This document shows, one piece after another, positions 1-12,400 of a stretch of 64,000 nt of DNA (positions within the stretch are counted from its first letter, which is position 1; every line of letters begins with the position of its first letter). The translations under genes were made by a program, and so were the position numbers. The notes under the pieces were generated by a model. It was not told where the DNA came from. It saw only the letters and a list, made by a program, of their open reading frames with translations, and did not search any database. This stretch comes from Amborella trichopoda (Eukaryota; Streptophyta; Magnoliopsida; Amborellales; Amborellaceae): contig NW_006497023.1 of the NCBI RefSeq assembly GCF_000471905.2, positions 1,259,924 through 1,323,923 of the forward strand, read 5' to 3'.

Positions 1-180
1 CCAAAAAAAAAAAAAAAACCGTATGGGAATCGCCGATTCTGTACAGTGAATCGGCGAGTCACTGTGCAGAATCGTCCGGTTCTCTCTAGAACCGGACGAT
101 TCCCGTTTTTTTCGCCAATTCGTTCCGTTCATGGCGATTCCCAAGTCGAACCGGGCGAGTCCGGTTCGACTCGGCGTTTT
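1..180. repeat. End of a palindrome-rich element
   Basis: Dense inverted repeats of GAATCG, CGATTC and CCGGTTC motifs, cut by the window edge. It contains a perfect 15-bp stem with a 4-nt loop (69..102). The right side ends in a T run followed by TTTAAACACTGG, a terminus like those of other GATTC-rich repeats in the window (near 8185 and 21273). Confidence 0.5.
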
Positions 181-317
181 TTTAAACACTGGTCTAATGT
201 ATAAGGTGTGCCTGAAGAGTCATATTATATAATACTTGCAAAGAGCTCTTAGGGTCCTATTGTATAATATTTAAGTCGCTTTCCTTTGTTGTTCGTAGTT
301 CATTGGGTCGGCAGGCC
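181..317 (+). promoter_or_regulatory. Putative core promoter and 5' leader of the P450 gene
   Basis: This is the unique-looking stretch between a palindromic repeat end and the first ATG. It holds two TATA-like runs, TATTATATAAT near 223..233 and TGTATAATAT at 261..270, about 55-95 bases before the ATG at 318. Nothing here fixes a transcription start, and a further promoter could lie outside the window. Confidence 0.25.
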
Positions 318-442
318 ATGGCTTTTGTCCCGCTGCCATGGAGTATATGTAGTTGCAGAGGAGGCTCCAAGGCTGGAAGCTTGCACTGCATTTCTCCTCA
401 TCCTCCTCCTCCTGTTAAGAAGTATCGGTTTCCACGACCAAG
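318..442 (+). CDS. CYP97B: CYP97B exon 1 (plastid transit peptide)
   Basis: The ATG at 318 opens a 41-codon stretch beginning MAFVPLPW, rich in Ser, Pro, Arg and Lys and poor in acids, as expected for a chloroplast transit peptide. It ends at CCAAG|GTGAGA and leaves two bases (AG). These join the first G of exon 2 to make an Arg codon. No other ATG nearby gives a longer open frame, and an in-frame TGA just after the splice site supports splicing here. Confidence 0.75.
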
Positions 443-3400
443 GTGAGACGAGATTCTCTTAGTTTGTTCTTGTTTCCATTTTTATACTTGTTTTGTAGTG
501 CCTTGTGGGATCGGTTTAGTTGCATGTTTAGCCTCTTTTGGCAGAAAGCACGATACTTGGCTTTTGCTTTAGCAAATATATAATATATCTAGTGGTGGTT
601 TAAGAAAAATTGAATCGGAACGGTTAATTGGATATGGGTCAAAAGCCGTTCAACCGGCATAACTAGACAAGTCCCAGGTGATTAAAAAAATATTTAAAAA
701 ATATAAAATAGAAAAAACTTAATAAAATATGAACGATATATTAAAAGTATGATTAAACAATGCACATCCAAAAATAATTAAAAAATAGATTTTAAGAAAT
801 CCATTTTGTCTAGGGACATTTTTGATATTTTCAAGACATAGAAAAATATAAAAATAAATATTAATGGCCAAAGTAATTTCCAATCTTTGCCAAAGTGATA
901 AATTACATTACAAACAAACAATTTTTTTGAGATTTTATATAATTTCTTTTAAAGTTTTTTAAACTACTCAACCGGCTCACCAAAACCGGCGGAAACCAGT
1001 GGCTAGTTCCGATCTAACCGGGTCTAACCGGGGAGTTAAAATTTTAAACCCCCAGATTTTGTTCAGGCCAAGTGCTCAACCCATACCTGAGTCCGAGTAT
1101 ATATATATATATATATATAGCGTAAAATCAAACAAAAGCATCACTCGTTCTCGGAATTAGCAAGGACGGCTAATCCTGGGTGACCGATAGCGAAGTAGTA
1201 CCGGTTAAGTTAAATAGAACATTCAAGCGTACGCTTGGGAGGTTGATCTCTGACTGCGTGCATGCTTGTTGAAGGAAGAATGAGCGAGTCATAATTCAAA
1301 CTAATAGGCGTGGAACATCTAACTGAGGTTAAAAAGTAGTGAAAAAAATGGAATTAAAAAAAATCAATTGGTGATGGGAGCATTGTAGAAATAATCCAAA
1401 AAGGAAAAAATATAAGAATATGTATTTATGGTTACAATACTTTCCAATCTTTGTCATAATGATAGAAAATAATTTTTTTAAAAAAAATATATTACTAATA
1501 AACTTTTTACCTTTTGAATTTTTTATAATTTTTAATTTTATCAAGATCCCCAAGTTGGACACCCAACTCGTGGATACTCCTAACTCGCCTAAGTAATGGA
1601 AAATTGGTCGAAAAGACTTTAGAAGATATATTTTCAATCTGAAATTTTGGAAACCATCTAAGAAATAAGAATTACTATATGATTATTTTCAAAAAAAATG
1701 TTTGAATTTTGAGTTTTTTTACACTTAGATTTCACCTTCCAAAAATTAGACAATCTTTATTCAATCTTAGTTTAGAGAGAGTGCAATTTCGATATTTTTT
1801 TATATTAAAGCTAGTCTTTACATCCGCATAATTTGATTTCTTAAAATTAATCCTGGAAAAGATTTTACCCAACTACAAGAGAGGAAATCTTCAGGAAAAT
1901 GGAAAAATTCATAACAAAATTTTTAAAGATATTAATCCGAAAGACGTCTGGGTACCCCAATCACCATCTAAATCCAATTCCTTCTACGAATTTTGCAGCG
2001 GAGGTAAGTAACACACGTTGTGTTTTGGAGTTTGAAGAAGGGGAAGTACAATAAGAATAGCACCAGGCCGTCCTTACCAAGAAGAAAAGGCCCCATTTCC
2101 CACAAATGAATCTAACAATGTACGTTAGCAGCCGTGAGTGTCTCCTGCCCACAGGATTCGGTAAAATACCTAGTACCCATCCGTAGGGGTTGGCCGGCTG
2201 GCCTGCCCCAGGCCCTAAAAAGCTAGGGCCGCGCGACCACCGCCCGTGGGAGGACAGGGCTTGGGCCAATGCTGGCTGAGTTCTTCTTTTTTCCTTATTT
2301 TTTCCTTCCACTTTTTTTTTTTTTTTTTTGACCTGGCTTGGCCCAACTGGGCCTAGATTGGACCAGAGCCGGGCCTAGGCCACTGCATCTTTGGCTTTCG
2401 GATGAAGCTTGGATTGGCCCCATGGGGACTAGGGCTGGGCCAGGGCTAGGCCAAGGGCAAGGGCTAGCCAGGCCAAGTCCTAGCCCATTGCCACCTCTCC
2501 CCATTAGCTATGTGTATACCAAAGTTTGAAAAAATAGATAAGTGACCCTAATCGGCTACTCAGAAAACCGTATCGGATCGATCGATCGGTGATCCATTCA
2601 ATCGACAGACCGACGATCTGGAATGGAGATCGACAAGATCGGCAAGAGCTGGCATTAAAAATATTTCAAAAAATCAATAGAATCACTTAAAAATCTAGTC
2701 TTTTAGGTTTCAAAAAGAAAAAGGGTATTGCATTATAACTTTTTATTATCTTACTAAAAATTCATAAATATTGAGAGCATGTATCATGTCTAAGTGTTTG
2801 TTATCCATTATATTCATTTTATAGGCAAAATAAGATTTAAATACAGCTCATTGCAATAAATAGATATCTCTAACTCAAAAATTTTATAGTAAAAGAAAAA
2901 AAGAATTGTACAAAATGGAACTTTTATAGTAAAAAATCTTCTTTACAAAACAATCTAATTGTTGGGCTTTTTAGAAAGAGAATCATATTTTAACACGGTA
3001 CATTTGGGTTTGCACAGGTTTTTCACTTAATATGAAAGAAAAACATATTTCAATCAAGAGACCTATGGGGTTCACTTGAGTTTTTCGTTACGTTACATGG
3101 TCATTTAATCAAAGAGTGTGGTGTAAAGCGGCGAAAGAGCCCAAAGAAAATAGTTCTACATTGGGACTTCAAAGACTAAAACGTGTTTAAAAGCTTTATC
3201 CCCATTTTAAAATCCACATAGAGTTGAAGATGGCGTGGCCATGTGACGTGTGAAGCATTTGTTAGGCAAATAAAATAAAATGTGGGCCACACCGTACGTG
3301 GGCGGTGTTATACATTTCTTACCAAAAATACTTTCACTAAAAATAATTTTCATGTTCAAGGTGTATAACTGTCCAAAATTTATTGTTTACAATTATAAAA

Positions 3401-6400
3401 TATTTTATCGTGTGCGCACCATAACATATATAGAACCCTTATAGGCGAAAATGGAAAGTGATTTTGTCTACCCTTATCACCATCCAAAAAAAAAATTTGA
3501 AAACTAAAAATAACAATTACATTAAAAAATATTTAGACCGTTTATTTTTAGTTGGACCACCTATTTGCATCCATCTTTAAAACGGATGCTTTATACCCAT
3601 GGATCGCATGGTATAGTCATGCGATCAAGCCTGCATGAAACAATTGTTCTAAAACGAATATCTTATAACTCCTATAGTTAATTGTGCCATCAAATTGATG
3701 ATGTTCATTATTGGGTTTGGGTTTCGTTTCTAATATTTATTCGTTTTACACATGAGAATAAATACGTGGTATTCTCCGGCGGCAGTATAAAACCTTTTGG
3801 CCAACTTAATAGCAAGTCTTGTAAGCATGGCTTTTCCGTTTGGAAAATGTTTTTATGTGACCCAGTAAGTTATATGCGACCCCACTTCTTAGCCGTTTGA
3901 TTTTAAGATTGTTCATACTACAGTGTCACATCAAATATTATTTTATTTTTTATTATTTTTTACAAAACAGTTTTTTACAAAATTTTGGGCGTCCCATCAG
4001 AAAATTAGGGCAAACCTGAAAAAATATAAAAAATTCATTTTATGTAAAAATAGATGACCACATTGCCCCTAAAATTTTCAGGGATATTTTGGTAATTGTT
4101 CATAGCTAGAAATATTTTTTTAATGTGAGCTCTTGTTATATCTATGCATGCTCAAATTTTGCCTAAAATTTATTTGTAGGATAAAAATAAAAAATATAAC
4201 ATTATGAGCCATTTGATCAAGATCTAACGGTTCAGTGCTAACTTGAGACTTTGTGACTAAAGCCATCTCAGCTATCTACCTAGATATGATGGTTGATACC
4301 AGGGATCACATATGCCACATATGTAGGTGGGTTCACATAAAAAGCCATCCCATTGGTTTTTGGCTTGCAATAAAAGCATTGTTTTCTTTGGACGTAGGTG
4401 CGATTCGAGTAGTGTGAAGCCCCTCCTGTTGAGAACGGTATTGCTGGACAAGGCAAGCGACATTCTAACAAATATTTACAGAGACAGAGGGGAAAGCTAT
4501 GGCACCATGCCCGTTGCTCGAGGTGCCCTTTCCGACCTCGTTGGTCGTCCATTGTTCCTCTCTCTATACGACTTCTTTCTCAAGGTCTCTCTCTACCCAC
4601 CTTGTAAATAAAATAAAAGAGAAAAATTATATAGGTTTTGTTAGGCTACATCATTTGGTAGATTCTACCTTTAAAGTCTTCAACATATTTAAATACTTTG
4701 AATTGTAATACAGAATTTTTCAAGTAAGGACATTTTGGTCATTTAGAAGCGCAAATGTATATTTCTATAAAAAAATAGATTATTTTATTAGTAGTTAAAA
4801 AATAATTAATGTAGCTTGAGGGTGATATCATTATCCACTATTAGTAATAAATGTTTTTGTTTCTATTAAAAATTTCTATTTTACTCTTGACTAATTACTT
4901 AAAATACCCCTAGACAAAAAATTACTATAATATGATAAAGGTATCAAACTGTCAAAAAATGTTGAGGACTTTAAGGGGTCGTTTGGATACCCAGAAATTT
5001 ATTGTTTGTGAAATATATTACTAGCGTAATACATTATTGCGTAATACATTACCTGTAAATGAATTGTTATTGTTTGGGTAGTATTTAGATGCAACCTGAG
5101 AAATACATTGCTATTGTTTGGCTATGTTTGGAAAAAACATAGGAAATACATTATCAACAGTTTACCCGCACAGGCCTATAAACTATCATTTCTTTTTTTT
5201 TAATCACAAAATTCCACTAAAGTGCAGAATTATCAGTTATGTCTTTTTTGTCACAAAATTCTACTAAAATATGGAATTAAAATCATCATCACACTATTCC
5301 AAAAATATTTCTAATAATAACATCATCACCATTCCAAAAAAATTTTCTAATAATAACTTGTACCATTTTACAATCATCATGACACTATTTCTTACTTATT
5401 TTACATACATTTGTCACTTACATGGAATCACATGTCTTTTAACATGACATTGGTTTCAACATGATAAGTCATTGGAACAATATGATTGGAATAACATAAT
5501 TTTATTATGATAAGCCATATTTTTATTTATTTATTAAAGAATTTTTCAAATGTCTCTCTATATAATTTCAAATAAACAATAAATTTATGATACTAAATTC
5601 AAAATCTCTATGGTACGAATTAAAAAATAGGAAGAAGTTTGAGTAGTAAACTAGAAGGTTTAGTAATTGCATTATAAAATTTTGAAGTATTGGATGAGAC
5701 TAAAATGTATGTTATTTCAATTGAGATTTTAATAATTTCTTATGAGAATTATTTTGTGTGAAATTTTATTATTATGATTGTGTAGTGTAATTTATCATTG
5801 ATTATTAATTTTTATTTTTATTATTTTTGTTTTTTTATGATAACCAATGCCTTTAAATAAGGGGACGAGGTTAAAAATAGAGGGATCACCTATGCTAGTT
5901 ATTATGAAGAAAAAGGGTTTACAAAGAGATGATTTTTTTAATCAAGATAGGGTAGACAACAACACACGCGAAAGATTTCCCAAAATTAACCATCACTCGT
6001 AATCTATACACCTCGAAGTGCAGCCTAATAAAACCCAATTTTATATTATTCATTTTATTTAGAAGAAGTAGATTTGACACTATCTTAAAGCCACACAACT
6101 TCTTTATATGGGAAAAGTTTCTATACTTTCCCTACAGCATAGAAGATCTATGCTTCCCCTACCATCCAGCCATCCAAATTTAATTGGGTGCACCTATAAA
6201 AAATATTAAAAATAATTTTTCGATAAAATATAATGGCCAAAATACCCCTTAGAACTTTCAAGGGTATTTTGGTCATTTCATTTTATTGAAAATATTTTCT
6301 TTATATTTTCGCTAGTGCGAGTTCAATAGAGGATTAGACATCAAAAATTTTGTGTCAAAATATTTTATAGACAAAAAATTAAAAATAAAATCTTGTAGAG

Positions 6401-9400
6401 ACGTGACATTGTGATTGGGACAATCTTAGCCCTCTATTCAAAATGGATGGTTGGATAAGAGGAAGTATATAAGTTTTCTGCTCTAGGGAAAGGGGGCGGT
6501 TTGTATAGAGCCGAGGCTCTAAACAATCAAATTAGAGCCTACCTTCTAATAATGTCGAAAAATATCGTTTCAATACTGGAAATCTTTGTGATAGCCTTAA
6601 AATATATTTTCATTTTTATTTATAAAGTTTAAAGCTTCAAACATAGTGTAGATCGATAGATTTATAAAAACTTGAAAATCTTGAAAATTGACGGTCCAAA
6701 AATGTGTTACAAAATACACTATTTTCAAAACTTGAAATCCATTTTTTTCTCATGTCTATGCATCTTGATTTCGAAATGATCATTTTGATGATATTTTGGC
6801 ATCAAAACAACCTCTTCTATTGAAATTTTTTAGGTAGGTTCAAATTTGATTGTTTAGAGCCTCGGATCTATACAAACTTTTCCCTTAGGGGAAACATAGA
6901 AAGCTTGCCCTTTTCATATTGTCTTAGAAGACATGTACCAATGTCCATCGTTTACCGGATTGCACCCTTACCCACGAAATTCCACTCTCCTCTAACTCAC
7001 TCAAGTTCATAATTAAAATATAGAAAATTTTTCGTATAGAACCCTAATTTCTTGTATTATTTTATGATAGACCTTCTTTCTTTTTTTCTTTCAAGCGACA
7101 TAAGAAAACTCCTAAAGATTTCACCATACCCCATCATCTTATACCTCCCTCATCATCTCTTACCTCCCCCTTTTGTTGACTTTTGACAATTAAAATAGTC
7201 CCAACAAATCTTTTTATACAATTTCAACCCAAAAACGTTTTTAACAGGTGGAGAAGGAAAAAGATGGTTAAAAATGTTTTTGAGATGAAATGGTATTAAA
7301 GGATTTGTTGGGGTAAATTTTTATAGTCAAAAGTCAATAAAAAGAGCAGATAAGAGATATGGAGGTATAGTGAGATCTTTAGGGATTTCCTCATGTCGCT
7401 TGAAAGAAAAAAGGAAAGAGGGTCTACCATAAAATAATATGAGGAACTAGAGTTCTATACGAAATTTTCCCTGAAATATATTGTCTTCCACAAATATGAT
7501 TGCAACCTTATATAAATCTCACCTTAACGTAGTGTTGGGAAAATCCACACGGGCCGACTACTCAAATCCCCAGTCGAGTACTCGCCCGAGTTCGGATAAC
7601 TCGGCCCCAGTATTGTAGCACCTGGAAATTAAAATAAAGAAAAAAATTTGAAAAAAAAAAAAGGAAAACTATTTTCGAAGTAAAATTTAATAAAACACAA
7701 TTAATTGTGGCAAAAAAAGTAGCAATAAATAGATTTTTAAAAAATGAGTTTGTGACCGGGGGGTATTTTCAAAAAATTTCAAAAATGACAGTAAAATGTA
7801 AAAATAATTATTCAGGGTTCAGATACTTTCCAATTTTGCCAAAATGATAGAAAACATAAATAAATATGTTACAAATACATTTCTTTTTTTAGAATTTTTT
7901 ATAATTTGTATATTTTTTTTTTAAGATTCCCTAATTGGACCTTCAACTTGGGCTCAGCAAAGGCTCGAGCCTGAGTAACTCGGCCGAGTAGAAACTACTC
8001 AGCTGACTTTTGCGAACGTTGTCTTAAAGTGAATGGCCCATAAATCTTTCCCTAAAACAATTAAAGTCCGACAGGTTTTTGGGATTTGGTCTCTCCCTCA
8101 ACCATGTCCACCATGCGTTTATATTCTTTTGAATTTTTTTATTTTTTTTTTAAAAAGGAAAAATATTAACTCAATTTGGGTGGACCAATGTTTTAAAATC
8201 TGGCAAATTGTAATTCGAATCGTCGATCTAAATAAGAATCTGTTGGACCGAACCGATTCCAGAATGGTATAGGTCTTGGCACGGTTCCCTCCCTAAACAC
8301 CTCTCTTGTACATTATTTAATTATTTTTAAGGTTATCTAAAGTTTTCTTAAGTCCCCTCCAAATACCCACATCATAAAACTTATTTTGATTTATTTATTT
8401 TTAATAATTTTTTGGATCACCGATTCCTGATGAATTTAGACACAATTTGCATCACCAATCTAATGATGCGACATAGATTCGAGGGTGAACTATCCACCCC
8501 ACCGATCCGGGGTTTGCAACATGGGAAATGTTTTTATGCTTTCCCCACAGCATAGAAGTTCTATCCGCCCCTTACCATTTAGCCGTCCATTTTTTATCAA
8601 CAGAGCCACTCACCGTTTAATCTTAGTTCCGGCATCTCAAAGTATTTTATTTTTAGTTTTTTTATACAAATTGTATGAGTATGAAATTTGGTACGTGCCA
8701 TCTTCTCATTGGGGCGCACCTATAAAAAATATTTAAAATAAATTTTCGATAAAATATAATGACCAAAATACCCCTTGAAACTTCCAGGGGTATTTTGCTC
8801 ATTTTGTTTTATTGAAAATATTTTTTTTATATATATTTTGCTAGTGTGAGTTTAATAGACGAATGGACGTCCAAAATTTGGTGTCAAAACAATTTATAGA
8901 AAAAAACTAAAAATAAAATAGTGTAGAGACGTGACATTGTGATTGGGGCAATCTTGGCCCTCCATTCAGAATGATTGGTTGGACATAACTTTTATGTTGT
9001 AGGAGAAGAATAGAAAGCTTGCCCTTGAAACACTAGGGGAAGACTATGTTTTGCCAAACTTATATGGTAACTTTGTGAGCCATGGGTCAAATCCCCTTGT
9101 TTGCAAATAAGTTGAGTCTCATTCGAGGGAGTTTGAGCGGAGAAACTCTCAAATGTCCATATTTAACATCTAACGGCTAGGACGTAATAGTCTCAACTGT
9201 AGAAACCTAGGTATTGACATAGAATCGTTACGAATAAAATGCAAATGATATCAATGATTAATGAATAGAAAAATTTTATATCAGGTTGCAACTTTATACT
9301 ATAGAAGTAAGGTGCATATCAAAATCCAGTAAAAAAGAATGCGCCGAAGTTGGAAATTTCCAATTGATCATCTCGACTTCTAGATGTATGGATATAAATG

Positions 9401-12400
9401 AAAATGAATTTTAAGTCTAAAAAATAGTGTATCTTAAGACAAGTTATCTAGGCAATCTATTTTCAAGATTTCCAACTATTTATAGATCTGCTTGATCCAC
9501 ACCTTTTTTAGAATTTTAAAATTTATAACCATGGTGGAACATAGAGTCTGAAGCCATCATGAGATTAAGATATTGGAACTCCATCTTCCAATAAAATAGG
9601 TGCCTTGCAAGTAGGCACGTTATAGCAGTGTCTGAAAAATCAAACTGGAACGGTTAGCCGAAAATGAATAAAATTATGTTCATCAAAAGATATAATTTTA
9701 ATAAGCGAAATATTTTGTTTCTAGAAGAATTGATTTATCAAAAACCCCTAAAATCAAACAACATTTTGAGCAAGAAATGACCCTCAATATTGAGATAATA
9801 AAAAAACTCAACACACAAGCATTTTAAAGGCTTCAATAATCTTTTAAATGCACCAAATCTCTTTAAAACATATTTGGTATATTTAATTTAGTTAAAAAAT
9901 GGGGGTAATTTCAGATCTATGAAATTTTCATGACATCGTGCAACAAAAAAATTCATATAATTTTTTTTAATCAATCATAAATAGTCATACCTATTTTATT
10001 TGACAGATGAAACATTGATGATCAAAATCCACATTTGAATTTAATAAAAAAGACCAATAAATTAATAAAAAATCTGTTTTTATTTTATTTTATCGAACAT
10101 AGGTTCTGTGAGCAGCAATTTAATTTTTTGAACAAATTGAAACATAAATATGGTAAATACTTCGATTATCTATCAAACCCCCCAAATTTCTTCAAGAACC
10201 ATTAGGTATTGAAGAGATTATTGAATAAATGGCGGAAACTTTCAAAAACCTAAAAAATCCTTCATTTCAATTCAAAAAACTCTTTTTTTTTAATGTTTCA
10301 ATCCAAATTCCTTGTTTTATATAATCTAGATAGTGACTTACAATAATAAAGCACAAAAAAGACAAAAAATGACACGAAAATGAATAAACACATTTGTTAA
10401 TATCAGTTAACCGGTTTGATCAGCAGAAAACCGGCCGGTTAGACAAAAAAAAAGGTCGATTCGACCCCTAACCGGTTGGTTTTTGGCCCGACATTTTAGA
10501 GGGTGTACCCTATGCTACTATACACCCAAAACCAGCCTTAATCGGACCCATAGCCCTAACGATTCTGATCTAACCAACTCGTTCCGATTCTAACCGACCG
10601 GTTTCTCTCACACTACCTTATACAAACCTCACTCTTCGTGAATTAATCTGATTGCCGCCCAATAACTAATCGTCCAATATTTGGTGTTCCATGAAAAGCA
10701 CCAACTGGTTTCACGTGGCCCACTCGAAAACGAAACGACCCTATATCTTAGATTCTGAAAAGATACATAAGTGATATTATTTGACAATAAGTTCTTTTGA
10801 AAATAAGATTTGAAAATTTTACAAAAAATATTTTTTGAATGGTTTCACGCGCCCACACGAAAAGCAAAAAACGACCCTCAATCTCACATTCTGAAAAGAC
10901 ACATCAATGATATCATTTGACAATAAGTTCTTTTGAAAATAAGATTTAAAAATTTTACCAAAATATATTTTGATTGAGATTGCTTGCTTGTGAATTAATT
11001 CATGGAAAAAACAGTTCTAGGCTTCATAGGAAAATAAGTTTATGAGTAAGTATAGCATGCTACCGCAGGAGTATAGTGTAGAACAACTCCCTCAGGTAAA
11101 ATAGCTACTTGGGTTAAATTTTTTTATTTGAAACTTGGGATCCAAGTATCGCTAGATGAACGTTATCAATTTTTCTAATTTGAAAATTGGGATCCATCTA
11201 AGTAGCACTAGATGATCATTACCAAATAAAAGAATTAGAAAAATATCATTAAAGGGGACGAAACCTCTTAAAATAACATTTGAGGGCATACTTTTTTTTT
11301 TCCATTTCATTTATATACCACTTCAAAAAAAAAGGTCTTTTAAAATACCCAAATTACCCTTATTCAATATTTGAACAAAAAAAATGAGAGGCATTTCAGT
11401 AATTTGACCCCAAAAAGTCTTCACCCAAATGAAAAAAAAATGTCCCTAGTTGTTCTCCATTACAAAAAATATATATATGCTTTCTTCGGTATATGTAATG
11501 TGAAATAAACAGAGCTATTTTTATCATTCTGCACTTAAATACATTTCATATATAAATGACAAAAACAACCCTAGTACGATATGTTCTTTACTTGTAATAT
11601 GGATCAACAAGGGGTATTTTGATCATTCAAGTGAAGCTTCATAGGTCAAATTACTGAAGTGTTCCCCATTGTTTTTCATTCCAAGATAAGGCTATTTTAG
11701 GTATTTATAAAAGAAGTTTTTTAAAGATGTATCAGAGTGAAACATAAAAGGAAACATATGCCCTCATATATAAATAGAGATGATTCTGATTCCATTAGTA
11801 AAAAGCTCCAAAAAGATCGCGCTCAAGGATTTGTCTTGAACACCTTCCTTCCCATAAACCTGTCAAGGGGGCCCGTCTCCAGTTTGATTCTCCTCAGACA
11901 AAGCAGGGGAGCCCTTAATGATATTTTAATAGGTTTCATCCTCTTTAATGATAATTTTTTTTAAATAATTAGATTTTCATGGGTGTGCTAAGTAATTAAA
12001 ACATGTTTTGCCTAGAACTTTGAAGAATCTTCCATAAATAGGAATGGAGTTTGCTATTTATGGAGTAATAGGAATGGAGTTGGAGTTTGAGAGAGAGAGA
12101 GAGAGAGAGAGATTCTTCAATGAGAGTGGGATGAAGAATATTTGCACAAATAAGGACAATTATGTTTTTTTTTTAGACAGATAGAGAGAGGCATTCATAA
12201 AAATCACAATTAATATCACAAAACTAGTATAGAAAATCACAAAAAAAATACTATAAAAAATCATAATTACTATCACGAAATTAGTATAAAAAATAAGAAA
12301 AAACACTTTCCCCCTCATTTCTTCACTAGAAATCACAAAATGAGTAATCAAATTTTTGTAAAAAGATCATATCAAAATTAGTATAAAAACTTAGTCTTAG

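Larger units (their letters stand above)
443..4397 (+). other. Intron 1 of the P450 gene
   Basis: GTGAGA to GTAG. It holds a degenerate AACCGG-rich repeat (about 600..1090), an AT microsatellite (1098..1120), a GGCCC-rich tract (about 2150..2500), and A/T-rich sequence with the ACCCCT...AGGGGTATTTTGGT pattern common to small elements here (about 3940..4240). No other exon is supported. Confidence 0.75.

Noticed and set aside
1150..1290. Text resembling pieces of 5S or 25S rRNA (GGGTGACC, GACCGATAGCGAA)
   Set aside because: Matches are short and not in the order of either rRNA; no complete gene or promoter box arrangement.
2295..2529. GC-rich open frames on both strands
   Set aside because: GGCC-rich repeat; no family words, and open on both strands for composition reasons.
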